DNA from: Arcicella sp034519515
Lineage (GTDB): Bacteria > Bacteroidota > Bacteroidia > Cytophagales > Spirosomataceae
Assembly (NCBI GenBank): GCA_034519515.1
Contig: JAXHOK010000055.1
Span: forward strand, 124,001 to 188,000
Direction: 5' to 3'
Length of the DNA: 64,000 bases
Below, one piece after another: positions 9,571 to 18,356 of this stretch (positions are counted from its first letter, which is position 1; the number at the start of each line of letters is the position of its first letter). The notes under the pieces were generated by a model. It was not told the DNA's origin. It did no database searches and was given only the letters and a program-made list of their open reading frames with translations. Position numbers and translations under genes: made by a program.

Positions 9571-10908
9571 TCAGAATCCCAACCTAAAAACTGTCCCTTT
9601 ACCTTCTGCAGAATTAACAGTAATCGTCCCTTTGTGAAGGGTCATAATTTGTTTAGAAAGGCTCAAACCAATACCCGAACCATTGGCTTTGGAAGTGAAA
9701 AAAGGCACAAATATTTTATCAATCAATTCTGCCGACATTCCCACGCCATTATCTTGTACTTCAATCACGGGGCGTTCTTCTTGATTCATAGAAACTGAAA
9801 GCGTAATAGTTGGATTGGGTTGTTCTTTAACAGCATCTATGGCATTGATAATCAAGTTGATAAGCACTTGTTCAATCAAGACCATATCCCCTTCAATAAC
9901 TGCTTCAAAGTCTTTTATTATCACATCAAACTCAATATTGTGACGTTCCAGCTGATTTTCTAACAATATTTCAACGCCTTCAAAAAGGTCTCGAACATAA
10001 AATTCAGAAAAAGAAGTCATTGAAACTTTGGCTAATTGGCGGTAAGTATCGGCAAATTTCAACAGGTTTTCACTCCGTTTCCGAATCGTAGAAATCCCCA
10101 AAGTAATATCTGAAATCCATTCAATTTCATTTTTTTCGCCCGTGTCCCTTTCTCCCTTCCTCCGTGCAACCGCTTTTTCCATCGTCTCCGCCAATGAAGC
10201 AATTGGAGCAACGGAGTTCATAATCTCATGCGTCATTACCCGCAGGAGCTTTTGATACGCCTGTGCTTCGGTGTCTTCAATGGCTTCATTTACGTTCTGA
10301 AAAGCTATCAAACTGGTTTCAATTCCGTCATTCAAAAAGGTGGTTTTTGCTAATAGAACTTGCTTTTGATTGATTTTTACCAACTGACTATCACCATTTT
10401 CAAGATTCATAACTGTATGATATACAGTAGATTCTCTTTTTTCGAGGGCTGAGATATTTCGTAAATAAGGAACATTCATCATCCGCTTGAAAGATTCATT
10501 TATCCAGCCAACTTCCCCCGTTTGATTATAGGATAAAATCCCAGTATCTACCAATTCCAAGATTTTTTGGAGATACTGATATTGCTCTTCCCTTTCGGAA
10601 TATAGTTGTTTGAAAGTTGAATTAATTTGATTGAAAGCCCTGCGGAGTTGTCGGACGGAAACTGGGGCATTTTTCTCGGTAAATTGTAAAGAAAAATCTC
10701 GATATTGAACCGCCTCAATGAATTGCGAGAGTTCAGTATTAGTTTTATTAATAAACTGAACGAAGTTAAAAATCTGAAAAATAAGTATTAAAACCGCAAA
10801 AATCAGCAAAGAATATTTACCACTAACAATGCAGTAAGCAGCAGCCGTGATGCTGGCGAGCAACAAAACAACTCTGACAGTAAGGCTGATTTCGTAGCGT
10901 GCTTTCAA
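9571..10908 (-). CDS. NtrY-like sensor histidine kinase
   Basis: A 445-residue protein. Two membrane segments (about 10-50), a HAMP-like or coiled linker, a PAS-type segment (about 115-205), and the H-box with His227 in RVMTHEIMNSVAP follow in order. The ATPase boxes are N (NLIINAIDAV), G1 (VQDNGVGM), F (FVPFFTSK) and G2 (GSGIGLSLSKQI). It should phosphorylate the sigma-54 response regulator encoded just upstream on the same strand. The 293-bp gap between the two genes is largely a mobile element (10946-11121), which may weaken co-transcription. The sensed signal is unknown. Confidence 0.88.
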   Translation of the reverse strand: MKARYEISLTVRVVLLLASITAAAYCIVSGKYSLLIFAVLILIFQIFNFVQFINKTNTELSQFIEAVQYRDFSLQFTEKNAPVSVRQLRRAFNQINSTFKQLYSEREEQYQYLQKILELVDTGILSYNQTGEVGWINESFKRMMNVPYLRNISALEKRESTVYHTVMNLENGDSQLVKINQKQVLLAKTTFLNDGIETSLIAFQNVNEAIEDTEAQAYQKLLRVMTHEIMNSVAPIASLAETMEKAVARRKGERDTGEKNEIEWISDITLGISTIRKRSENLLKFADTYRQLAKVSMTSFSEFYVRDLFEGVEILLENQLERHNIEFDVIIKDFEAVIEGDMVLIEQVLINLIINAIDAVKEQPNPTITLSVSMNQEERPVIEVQDNGVGMSAELIDKIFVPFFTSKANGSGIGLSLSKQIMTLHKGTITVNSAEGKGTVFRLGF

Positions 10909-10929
10909 ATTATTGCGTTTGATAATTTT

Positions 10930-11190
10930 GCCACGAAGACGTTAAGGAACGGGAAAATAATAAGTGGATGAATTTTTAAATGTCATTTTTTGTGCCAATC
11001 AAGGCGATAAAACCGCAGTTTAGCATCGCTAAATGAGGATTTAATCTGGGCGGCATTCCGTAACGTAGAGTGGTGCAAAAAAGGGCATTTAAAAAACGTC
11101 TACTTATTGTTTTTCAGTTCCTAAGGCACAAAGTTTTAATTTAATTTTGTAAGAGAAAACATAAACTTTGAGCCTTAGTATCTTTGTGGC
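10930..11190. repeat. Palindromic repeat that hosts a mobile element
   Basis: GCCACGAAGACGTTAA (10930-10945), continued after the element by GGCACAAAGTTT (about 11125-11136), pairs with the arm at 11163-11190 that ends ATCTTTGTGGC. With the element removed, the arms form one imperfect palindrome of about 28 bp per arm. The element therefore landed inside an older intergenic palindrome. Confidence 0.7.
10946..11121. mobile_element. M2-family MITE, 176 bp copy
   Basis: It begins GGAACGGGAAAATAATAAGT and ends ACTTATTGTTTTTCAGTTCC, forming imperfect terminal inverted repeats of about 50 bp. It is flanked by the direct repeat TAA (10943-10945 and 11122-11124). It is the same as the 190-bp copies at 29407 and 39137 except that it lacks the 14 bases GTGCGACGGTCGCC. 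It has no coding capacity. It separates the response-regulator and kinase genes of one two-component operon. Confidence 0.92.
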
Positions 11191-11201
11191 AAGTTAAATT
11201 C

Positions 11202-12590
11202 TTAAATATCATACTTCCCTAACCTCCGATAAAGTGCCGTGCGAGTCAAACCCAACTCACGGGCGGCTTTGGTAATATTCCCATCGTGGCGTTCAATGGC
11301 TTTCAAAATAGTAGATTTTTCGAGTTCGTCAATGCGTAAGGTTGAACTTTCGTTTGAAACTATTATAGGCGTTTCTAAGGATGAACTCAACTCTAAATCC
11401 CGTGCTGTAAGTTCCTGATTATCAGACATTATCACGGCTCTTTCCATACTGTGTTGAAGCTCTCGAATATTTCCTGGAAAAGCATATTTTCTTAATTTTT
11501 CCTTCGCTTTTTCATCTATTCCGAATAAAGTTTTATGGTATTTTTCGGCATAAATTTTCATAAAATAATCTCCCAAAACCACCACATCGTTACCCCTCAT
11601 ACGCAAGGGTGGCAACGTAATTTCGATGGTATTTAAACGATAGATTAAATCTTTACGATATTGATTTTTGGCAGCCATTTCGTTGATGGTGGCATTGGTT
11701 GCCGAGATTAACCGAATATCAATCGAAATGGGCGAATTTGTACCTAATCTGGTTACTTCCCGATTTTGTAAAACCGCCAATAATTTAGCCTGTTGGGGCA
11801 ATGAAATATTACCGATTTCATCCAAAAAAAGCGTCCCTTCGTTAGCGGCTTCAAAACGTCCTGCACGGTCTTCACGGGCATCGGTGAATGCTCCTTTTTT
11901 ATGTCCGAAGAGTTCAGATTCAAAAAGACTTTCCGTCAAAGAGCCTAAATCAGCGTGTATGAAAGGGTTTTGACTCCGTAAGGATTTTTGATGAATTAAT
12001 TTTGCAGCTTCTGTTTTACCCGTTCCGTTCTCCCCTAAAATCAAAATATTGGCATCGGTTGGAGCAATTTTATCGATTTTGTAAAACACATCTTGCATCG
12101 CTTCGGATTCGCCAAGCAATGAGGTTTGAGAGGAGAGGCGTGAGGAAGGTAAAGTTCCGCTTTTTACAGAATCTTTTTTACTCATAGCTAATTGCAGAAC
12201 GCCTCCCGACTCAATGCTTAAAGCTATTGTCTCCAATAATTTTCCATTTCGCCAGGGTTTCAACACAAAATCATTTGCTCCTTCTTTCACTGTTCTGACT
12301 GCCAAGTCAATATCGCCATACGCCGTAATCATAATCACGGCAACGGTTTTATTGATTTCTCTGATTTTGCGAAGCCAAAAAATACCCTCATTGCCCGTAT
12401 TCAACGAACTTTTGTAGTTCATATCCAACAAAATAAGGTTAAACTGATTTTGGGCTAAAAGCGAAGGGATTTTTTCGGGATTTTTTTCGGTAATAATTTC
12501 TTTAACCTCGGGACGAAGAAGCATTTTCACTGCCACCAAAATATCTTGGTCGTCATCAATGGCTAATATTTTGGCGTTTTTTAGTAGCAT
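11202..12590 (-). CDS. Sigma-54-dependent response regulator, NtrC/AtoC-like
   Basis: A 462-residue protein. The receiver domain occupies residues about 5-120, with the phospho-acceptor Asp in LILLDMNY. The AAA+ domain (about 155-385) has Walker A GENGTGKTEAAK, the sigma-54-contacting loop GAFTDA, Walker B LFLDEIG and the arginine-finger region. A Fis-type helix-turn-helix ends the protein (NITKAARELGLTRTALYRRL). It should activate sigma-54 promoters when phosphorylated by the adjacent kinase. No target promoter was recognised in the window. Confidence 0.93.
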   Translation of the reverse strand: MLLKNAKILAIDDDQDILVAVKMLLRPEVKEIITEKNPEKIPSLLAQNQFNLILLDMNYKSSLNTGNEGIFWLRKIREINKTVAVIMITAYGDIDLAVRTVKEGANDFVLKPWRNGKLLETIALSIESGGVLQLAMSKKDSVKSGTLPSSRLSSQTSLLGESEAMQDVFYKIDKIAPTDANILILGENGTGKTEAAKLIHQKSLRSQNPFIHADLGSLTESLFESELFGHKKGAFTDAREDRAGRFEAANEGTLFLDEIGNISLPQQAKLLAVLQNREVTRLGTNSPISIDIRLISATNATINEMAAKNQYRKDLIYRLNTIEITLPPLRMRGNDVVVLGDYFMKIYAEKYHKTLFGIDEKAKEKLRKYAFPGNIRELQHSMERAVIMSDNQELTARDLELSSSLETPIIVSNESSTLRIDELEKSTILKAIERHDGNITKAARELGLTRTALYRRLGKYDI

Positions 12591-12761
12591 AAATTGGATT
12601 CTGTAACACGGACAGCCTGTCCGTGGTGAAGTAAATTGAAATTACATCATTATTTTCAAATCGAATACTTTTTAAAGATGTAAATTTTGCGGAAAACGTT
12701 GCAGCATAATTTTTAGAGTGTTGAATCAAGCAAATATTACTCAATCATCTCCATTCCTTCA

Positions 12762-12769
12762 TATCTTTG
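12762..12769 (+). promoter_or_regulatory. Bacteroidota -7 promoter box for mazG
   Basis: TATCTTTG matches the Bacteroidota -7 consensus TAnnTTTG and lies 23 bp before the mazG ATG. No clear -33 TTTG box at ideal spacing was found. Confidence 0.5.
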
Positions 12770-12792
12770 CCTTGATAAACAACGACAACAAA

Positions 12793-13611
12793 ATGAATGA
12801 TATTTTCAATAATTTACCCCAAACCAGACAGTCGCAATTAATGGCTTTCAACCGTTTGCTCACCATTATGGACGAGCTTCGTGAACAATGTCCATGGGAT
12901 AAAAAACAGACCATCGACAGCCTCCGCCACCTCACGATTGAGGAAACTTACGAACTTTCGGATGCCATCATGGATGGCGATTTACAGGAAGTCAAAAAAG
13001 AATTAGGTGACGTAATGCTGCATCTGGTTTTTTATTCAAAAATAGCTTCCGAAACCAATACTTTCGATGTTTCCGACGTTTTGAACGGTATTTGTGAGAA
13101 ACTCATTCACCGCCATCCACACATATACGGAGACGTGAAAGTGGAAAATGAAGAGCAAGTAAAGCAAAATTGGGAAGCCATTAAATTGAAAGAAGGTGGG
13201 GGAAATAAAACCGTTTTGGGCGGTGTGCCAAAGTCTTTACCCGCCTTAGTGAAAGCCATGCGAATCCAAGAAAAAGCCCGAGGAGCAGGTTTTGATTGGG
13301 AAGAAAAACATCAAGTCTGGGAGAAAGTCGAAGAAGAAATGAATGAGTTTAAAACTGAGTTCAATGTGATTGATAATCAGGCAATTAATAAAGAAAAAGC
13401 CGAAGCTGAATTTGGCGATTTACTGTTTTCGTTGGTCAATTATGCCCGTTTTATTGATATAAATGTGGAAACGGCTTTGGAAAGAACCAATCGAAAATTT
13501 ATCAATCGTTTTCAATATTTGGAAGCAAAAGCCAAAGAAAATGGCAAAACTCTGCAGGAAATGACTTTGGCAGAAATGGATGTATATTGGGAAGAGGCGA
13601 AAAGGCTGTAA
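12793..13611 (+). CDS. mazG: Nucleoside triphosphate pyrophosphohydrolase MazG
   Basis: The ATG at 12793 (MNDIFNNLPQ) gives 272 residues, the normal MazG length, and follows a -7 box closely. The first MazG domain has CPWDKKQTIDSL, then EETYELSDAI and KKELGDVMLHLVF, which supply the metal-binding EExxE...ExxD residues. A second, less conserved domain repeats this with EAEFGDLLFSLVNYARF. The enzyme hydrolyses NTPs to NMP and pyrophosphate, cleaning abnormal nucleotides or damping the ppGpp response. Confidence 0.93.
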   Translation: MNDIFNNLPQTRQSQLMAFNRLLTIMDELREQCPWDKKQTIDSLRHLTIEETYELSDAIMDGDLQEVKKELGDVMLHLVFYSKIASETNTFDVSDVLNGICEKLIHRHPHIYGDVKVENEEQVKQNWEAIKLKEGGGNKTVLGGVPKSLPALVKAMRIQEKARGAGFDWEEKHQVWEKVEEEMNEFKTEFNVIDNQAINKEKAEAEFGDLLFSLVNYARFIDINVETALERTNRKFINRFQYLEAKAKENGKTLQEMTLAEMDVYWEEAKRL

Positions 13612-13644
13612 ATTATTAAAAATCAGGATTTTATAGGAGTTGGG

Positions 13645-13677
13645 AAGGAAGCCTTCGCTTTGAGCGAAGACTTCCTT
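13645..13677 (+). terminator. Terminator hairpin after mazG
   Basis: AAGGAAGCCTTCGCT (13645-13659) pairs with AGCGAAGACTTCCTT (13663-13677) with one mismatch. It uses the same GAAGGCTTCG wording as the hairpins at 4617 and 42737. Confidence 0.65.
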
Positions 13678-13728
13678 AAATACTGAAATTTAAAATCCAT
13701 TCTTTCGTTTTACTCAAAAAATTATACC

Positions 13729-14586
13729 ATGACATTTTATAAAACATTGATTTTAGGACTTTTATTAATTCCTACGCTCATTTTTGCTCAAACCGAATCT
13801 CAAAAATCGGCTTTGAAAAAAATGGTTGAAACCGAAAAGGCTTTTGCCCAAACTTCATTGGATAAAGGTACAAAAGATACTTTTTTAGAATTTTTAAGTA
13901 ACGATGCTATCGTTTTTGACAAAGGAACTGCTATAAATGGATTGGAATATTGGCAAAAATTAGATTTCAAAAACCTCATGATTTGGCAACCAACTTTTGC
14001 AGAAATTACTGTTTCAGAAGAACTGGGCTATACTTTGGAGAATTTTCAAGTGCGTAGTTTAGCCATTGACAATAGACCCATTTCCTACGGAACGTCTTTT
14101 TCACTTTGGAAAAAACAAACGGATGGCAACTGGAAAATAGCGGTTAATTTTAAAGTAAATCATCCCGAAATCAATCCTGTAACTCCTTTGATAAAAGAAA
14201 GCTTCGCTACTTTCAAACCCAACGAATTAAAAAATACCGCAGTTTTGGCAGAAAGAATGGTGTTTATGAATGACTTTTTTTACTGGAAAAACGCCAAAAC
14301 TTCCCTCAACCCCTTTGAACCTCATCTTTCACAAGACATTAAATTATATCGAAATAATGTATTGCCAATCTTGGGCAGAGAAGCAGCAAAAAATTACTTG
14401 AAAAAGACTCACGATAAGGCTATCGTTTACACGGGTTTGAAAGCAATTCCCTCACAAGCGGGTGATATAGTATGTGTGTATGGTGTAATTTCGGGCAAGG
14501 GCAAAATGGGGGAATACGTCAGAATTTGGAAACAAGAATCCAAAGATGTTTGGAAGATTGTGGTGGAAATGGTGAATATGAATTGA
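13729..14586 (+). CDS. Exported two-domain NTF2/SnoaL-like protein
   Basis: A 285-residue protein with a Sec signal peptide (about 1-20, ending IFAQ). Two weakly similar halves each have the pattern of a DUF4440/SnoaL-like fold: an N-terminal helix with METEKAF, then FLSNDAIVF, and strands ending GNWKIAVNFKV in the first half and DVWKIVVEMVN in the second. These domains often bind small ligands. No catalytic residues or function can be assigned. Confidence 0.7.
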   Translation: MTFYKTLILGLLLIPTLIFAQTESQKSALKKMVETEKAFAQTSLDKGTKDTFLEFLSNDAIVFDKGTAINGLEYWQKLDFKNLMIWQPTFAEITVSEELGYTLENFQVRSLAIDNRPISYGTSFSLWKKQTDGNWKIAVNFKVNHPEINPVTPLIKESFATFKPNELKNTAVLAERMVFMNDFFYWKNAKTSLNPFEPHLSQDIKLYRNNVLPILGREAAKNYLKKTHDKAIVYTGLKAIPSQAGDIVCVYGVISGKGKMGEYVRIWKQESKDVWKIVVEMVNMN

Positions 14587-14655
14587 TATTCGATATTCGG
14601 GCGGAAACTGCAAATATCGAAAAACAAACTGAGCGACGGTCGCATCCAACATCGA
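14584..14655. repeat. Word-type intergenic repeat (GATATTCG / CATCGAAAA)
   Basis: It contains GATATTCGATATTCGG with later partial complements ATATCGAAAA and CATCGAAAAA, and a perfect 11-bp palindrome GCGACGGTCGC at 14633-14643. The wording links it to the palindromes at 40787 (inside uvrA) and 56727. It fills the gap between convergent genes. Confidence 0.55.
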
Positions 14656-14659
14656 AAAA

Positions 14660-16021
14660 TTACATCCCCTTCACCAAAGTCTCCGCAATAATTTTATGAG
14701 CCATCGGGTTGGGATGATTATCATAAACGGTTGAATCTTTTTGATTAATTTTAGCCCACTGAACGTATTTAGAGTAGTTTTCACCCGTCCGTATGCCCGC
14801 CCGAAGCACCGAATCTGCATCAATAAATTTCACATTTTTGACCAATTCCAAAGGCATCGTTTCCGTAAACTTCTTTCGGTCATAATGGTTTGCCATCCGC
14901 TGTTCGTCCGAATAACCAAAACCTCCCACATTCAAAACCACCATCTGTACCTTATATTTTTTACATAATTGATAAATCTTTTCGTAAACGTAACGCTCAA
15001 TTTTTTGATTATCAGATTCTGCCGTGGGTAAAATTCCCAAAGTCATTTTCCACTTGGCAATACTTTGTTTCCACGAATCTAAAATCGCTACGGGAAAGCC
15101 TACTTTAAAGAAAAAAGACACTTTATCCGAAAACGAAGCGGGGGAAGTTTTGAAATATTTATAGTCTGGATTGTACAAAGCTGAACGAAAAAATGGCTCG
15201 TGAACGTAGAGTTCTTTTTTATCATTTTCAGTAACAAAAGGAAAGGGCATTACACCGTGGGCAGAAGGAAAAAACATAAATCTGGCTCGATCAGCCAACC
15301 ACGGCGAATACTGAACACAAAGCACTTTCGGGCGATGTTGCGGAATTTTTCTTTCTGCCAAAATCAACATTTGGGCTAATCCATAAGCATCCGTTCCACA
15401 GTTTAAAGGCTTGTATTTCAAAGACTTAACGGCTTGTGAAGAATAATTTTCTTCCGCCAAAGAATAATCCCCCCACGTGAAAGAACAACCCAAAAACATC
15501 ATCAACGTATCAGAATCCGCAAATTGGGGATTTTCGGGGATTCTGAAACCTTCATCACTCAACTTTATCGGCACACTAATTTGCCCACTATCCAAAGGAA
15601 AAACACTTCTACCCGACCCATTCGGAATGCCCCGATGCCCCAAAGTATCGTCTGCCGTGAAGACATCACCCACGACTCCGATGTTCTTTTTGTAGTAAGA
15701 ATACAATTTATCAACCGCTCTGAAACTGGTATAGATTTCTTTTATCAGGAAAAAAGAAAGCACAAAAATCAAGGCAAAACTCAGAGCAGGTACTATTTTT
15801 TTGAAAGTAGTGCCGTCCCAATATATTTTATAAGTGATTGATAATAAATAAAATAAGGCAATAAAAATACCGAAGGCATCACAAATTCGTTCAATCAATA
15901 TCACGTTAGGTTGAATGTGACGAAAACGAGCATGGTCAAAAAACCAATGGACTAAATTAGGAATTTGATATAAACCCAGAATGATAATGAGTATTGTAAA
16001 CGTCAATTTTAGGTTTTTCAT
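14660..16021 (-). CDS. Membrane-anchored SGNH/GDSL-like hydrolase
   Basis: A 453-residue protein. Three membrane segments occupy about residues 5-115. The rest is a probably periplasmic SGNH-type domain with the nucleophile block GCSFTWGDY (about residue 176), a block with NCGTDAYGL, and the catalytic Asp/His pair in DNHPNPMAHKI near the end. Related proteins act as O-acetyl esterases or acyltransferases on polysaccharides. The substrate is unknown and no polysaccharide cluster is adjacent. Confidence 0.75.
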   Translation of the reverse strand: MKNLKLTFTILIIILGLYQIPNLVHWFFDHARFRHIQPNVILIERICDAFGIFIALFYLLSITYKIYWDGTTFKKIVPALSFALIFVLSFFLIKEIYTSFRAVDKLYSYYKKNIGVVGDVFTADDTLGHRGIPNGSGRSVFPLDSGQISVPIKLSDEGFRIPENPQFADSDTLMMFLGCSFTWGDYSLAEENYSSQAVKSLKYKPLNCGTDAYGLAQMLILAERKIPQHRPKVLCVQYSPWLADRARFMFFPSAHGVMPFPFVTENDKKELYVHEPFFRSALYNPDYKYFKTSPASFSDKVSFFFKVGFPVAILDSWKQSIAKWKMTLGILPTAESDNQKIERYVYEKIYQLCKKYKVQMVVLNVGGFGYSDEQRMANHYDRKKFTETMPLELVKNVKFIDADSVLRAGIRTGENYSKYVQWAKINQKDSTVYDNHPNPMAHKIIAETLVKGM

Positions 16022-16209
16022 GGATAAAAACGCTTTTATAATTTTCTTTCAAAAGATTCTGAAACTTTACCACCGTATTTCAAAATTTTCTTATAATTTT
16101 GGATGGGATTACCGCCAACAAATTTAGAAAAACAATACCCAAATCCCAATTCCGCCGTTTCAAATTTGCTATTTATCATTTCCCCTAAAAAATCCTTACC
16201 TGAACAATT

Positions 16210-17496
16210 ATGGCTTTTTACGACAACAGTTTAGACATTCCTTCCGAAGGCAACAAAGATGTAATCATCAAAGTTATTGGTGTTGGTGGCGGTGGCAGCA
16301 ATGCCGTCGAACACATGTATGAAATGGGTATTCAAGATGTAGATTTCATCGTCTCGAATACTGATTTACAAGCACTTAACGATAATAAAGTTCCCAACAA
16401 ACTTCAATTAGGTGCCATCCTCACCGAAGGTTTGGGGGCAGGCACAGAACCCGAACAGGGTCGTTTGGCGGCTTTGGAAAGCGAAGCCCAAATTAGGTTG
16501 TTACTCACCGCCGATACTAAAATGGTGTTCATCACCGCTGGTATGGGTGGCGGAACGGGTACGGGGGCAGCTCCCGAAATTGCCCGAATCGCCAAAGATT
16601 TAGATATTCTCACGGTTGCCATCGTTACGGCTCCTTATTCGTGGGAAGGCACTGAAAAAATTGATGCCGCCAACGAAGGTATCAGAATGTTGCAAGAAAC
16701 TTGTGATACAGTTCTGGTAATTTTGAACGATAAACTACTCGAAATGTTTGAAGACCTCAACATTTTGGAAGCCTTTGAACACGCTGATGATGTGTTGGCA
16801 AATGCGGCGAAATCGGTGGCGGAAGTCATTACAAAATCGGGTAAAGTCAATTCAGATTTTAAGGACGTTAAGAAAGTTTTGAGCAATGCAGGGCAAGCTG
16901 TAATGAGTAAAGCAACCGCCACGGGACCAAACAGAGCCACCGATGTTATCATCAAAGCCCTTGATTCACCTTTATTGAACAATCGTGACATCAAAGGTGC
17001 GGAGCGTATTTTGGTAACAGTTGCCACGAGTAGCCAGAAAATTATGGGCGTAAAAGAGCAAAAAGTTATTACCAGCCATATCACAGAAGCTATCGGCGGA
17101 AAACAACCCAAAGGATTTAAGTTAGGTTTTATCATTGACGAATCTCTGGGAGATGCCATGAGTATCACCGTTTTGGCAGCTAAATTTGATAAACCAACCG
17201 CCGAGCAAGTAATTGAAATTGTGGAAGTTGAGGAAGAAATTATAGAGGAAGAAGAAGTTGTGGAAGTGAACCAACCTCTATTAAAAACAGAGACAGAGAC
17301 ACTACAAGTTGCCCAAGAAGTGGTGTTCACGTACAGAGAGGATGACACCGTTCGTTTACGCAAAATGATTGATAACTTCTGTCAAAAAATGCCTTCCGAA
17401 ACGGATTTAGAAGCACCAGCTTTTCAACGTAATGGTATAAAGTTGATGGATGTTGCTGACATTAAAGGTGTTGATTTTCAGACACATACGTTGTAA
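16210..17496 (+). CDS. ftsZ: Cell-division GTPase FtsZ, solitary copy
   Basis: A 428-residue protein. The GTP-binding motifs are intact: GVGGGGSNAV (about 24-33), the G-box GMGGGTGTG (111-119), and the T7 loop NSDFKD (214-219) with the catalytic Asp. The globular core ends near residue 325. An acidic linker rich in Glu and Val follows, then a tail ending HTL in which I cannot recognise the usual FtsZ C-terminal peptide. There is no ftsA, ftsQ or mur gene nearby, unlike the normal division cluster. It could be a relocated main FtsZ or a second paralogue. Confidence 0.9.
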   Translation: MAFYDNSLDIPSEGNKDVIIKVIGVGGGGSNAVEHMYEMGIQDVDFIVSNTDLQALNDNKVPNKLQLGAILTEGLGAGTEPEQGRLAALESEAQIRLLLTADTKMVFITAGMGGGTGTGAAPEIARIAKDLDILTVAIVTAPYSWEGTEKIDAANEGIRMLQETCDTVLVILNDKLLEMFEDLNILEAFEHADDVLANAAKSVAEVITKSGKVNSDFKDVKKVLSNAGQAVMSKATATGPNRATDVIIKALDSPLLNNRDIKGAERILVTVATSSQKIMGVKEQKVITSHITEAIGGKQPKGFKLGFIIDESLGDAMSITVLAAKFDKPTAEQVIEIVEVEEEIIEEEEVVEVNQPLLKTETETLQVAQEVVFTYREDDTVRLRKMIDNFCQKMPSETDLEAPAFQRNGIKLMDVADIKGVDFQTHTL

Positions 17497-17582
17497 TTAG
17501 GTGTCAGAGACTGGGTGTTAGGGGTTAGTGAAATCATCCCGATATATTCGTTCAGATTGCCTTACCAATATTACAATCATAA

Positions 17583-17619
17583 AAAATCCCGCAAGATTTC
17601 ATCTATTTTGCGGGATTTT
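17583..17619 (+). terminator. Rho-independent terminator downstream of ftsZ
   Basis: AAAATCCCGCAA (17583-17594) pairs with TTGCGGGATTTT (17608-17619), followed by a T-rich stretch. The M1 element begins 7 bp after the stem. Confidence 0.8.
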
Positions 17620-17625
17620 GTTTTA

Positions 17626-17783
17626 GGGAGCATACAAATTTAAACATACCCACTTCTGGTATGAACTTCCCGAAAGTAAAAATAACTTTCGAGAAGTAAA
17701 TCTCTCGGTAACTTCCCGAAAGTTATTTCTACTTTCGGGAAGTTTAATGGAAGTCATGGGTACTTTATTAATTAGAAACTCCC
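17626..17783. mobile_element. M1-family MITE, 158 bp copy A
   Basis: It begins GGGAGCATACAAAT and ends GAAACTCCC (the right end is mutated relative to ATGCTCCC in the other copies). The flanking direct repeat is TTA (17623-17625 and 17784-17786). The interior carries two consecutive hairpins of the word CTTCCCGAAAGT. It ends 14 bp before the ATG at 17798, so it provides the leader of that gene. Length equals that of copy C. Confidence 0.9.
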
Positions 17784-17797
17784 TTAATCCTAATTTT

Positions 17798-18292
17798 ATG
17801 AAATTTCTTCTTATTTTTCTTCTTACTTTTTTTTCAATTACCTCTATCTCAGCCCAAGAGGAAATCAACAAATTGACCATTGAACGAGAGAATCTTTATC
17901 GAAAATATAAAGAATCGGAAAGCCTTTCAACGGGGCTTTTTGGGAATCGTTCAAAAGATGATTTAAAAACTACAATTGATGTTTTGAACGAAATTATCAA
18001 AAAAGATAATGAGATTTTGGACGAATTGAAGCATATTCAGACCGATTCAAAGATAGAGTTTACCAATAAATACAATGATTTGATTCAGCAAAATAATGAT
18101 TTGAGCCAAAAAAATCGGGAGCTTATCGAACTCTCGGAAAGGCACAAAGGCTATTCCAAAGAAAACCATGAAATATTGCAAGCCACGGAGGATAAACAGA
18201 TTTTATTTATGTCGCTTTTGGTGATATTTACTATTTTGTCGGTGGTTTACATCGTAAAATATTTTGTTTTGAAAAGCGAAATGAAGAAATAA
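17798..18292 (+). CDS. Exported coiled-coil protein with C-terminal membrane anchor
   Basis: I chose the ATG at 17798 (MKFLLIFLLTFFS) because it starts a clean signal peptide; an upstream in-frame extension would lie inside the mobile element. Of 164 residues, about 25-130 form a charged coiled-coil with Gln/Asn/Glu repeats (LIQQNNDLSQKNRELIELS). A single membrane segment lies at about 138-158. No family recognised. The M1 element directly upstream may have replaced the native promoter. Confidence 0.75.
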   Translation: MKFLLIFLLTFFSITSISAQEEINKLTIERENLYRKYKESESLSTGLFGNRSKDDLKTTIDVLNEIIKKDNEILDELKHIQTDSKIEFTNKYNDLIQQNNDLSQKNRELIELSERHKGYSKENHEILQATEDKQILFMSLLVIFTILSVVYIVKYFVLKSEMKK

Positions 18293-18356
18293 ACGTACCA
18301 CGGCAATCTTTGCCGTGTAATCTGAATACACGGCAAAGATTGCCGTGGTACGTTTA
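18291..18356. terminator. 66-bp palindrome spanning two convergent stop codons
   Basis: AAACGTACCACGGCAATCTT... forms a near-perfect 28-bp-per-arm stem (18291-18318 with about 18328-18356). It overlaps the TAA of the coiled-coil gene and the stop of recQ. It probably terminates both genes. The wording is shared with the palindrome at 7492. Confidence 0.8.

Noticed and set aside
16635..17363. Long open frame (242 codons) antisense to ftsZ
   Set aside because: It is Ser/Ile-rich, the shadow of the third codon positions of ftsZ; no family pattern and ftsZ itself is certain.
17623..17880. Minus-strand open frame reading through M1 copy A (a similar frame exists in copy C at 34407-34622)
   Set aside because: The shared peptide is simply translation of the element's hairpins; there is no independent start signal and no transposase motif.
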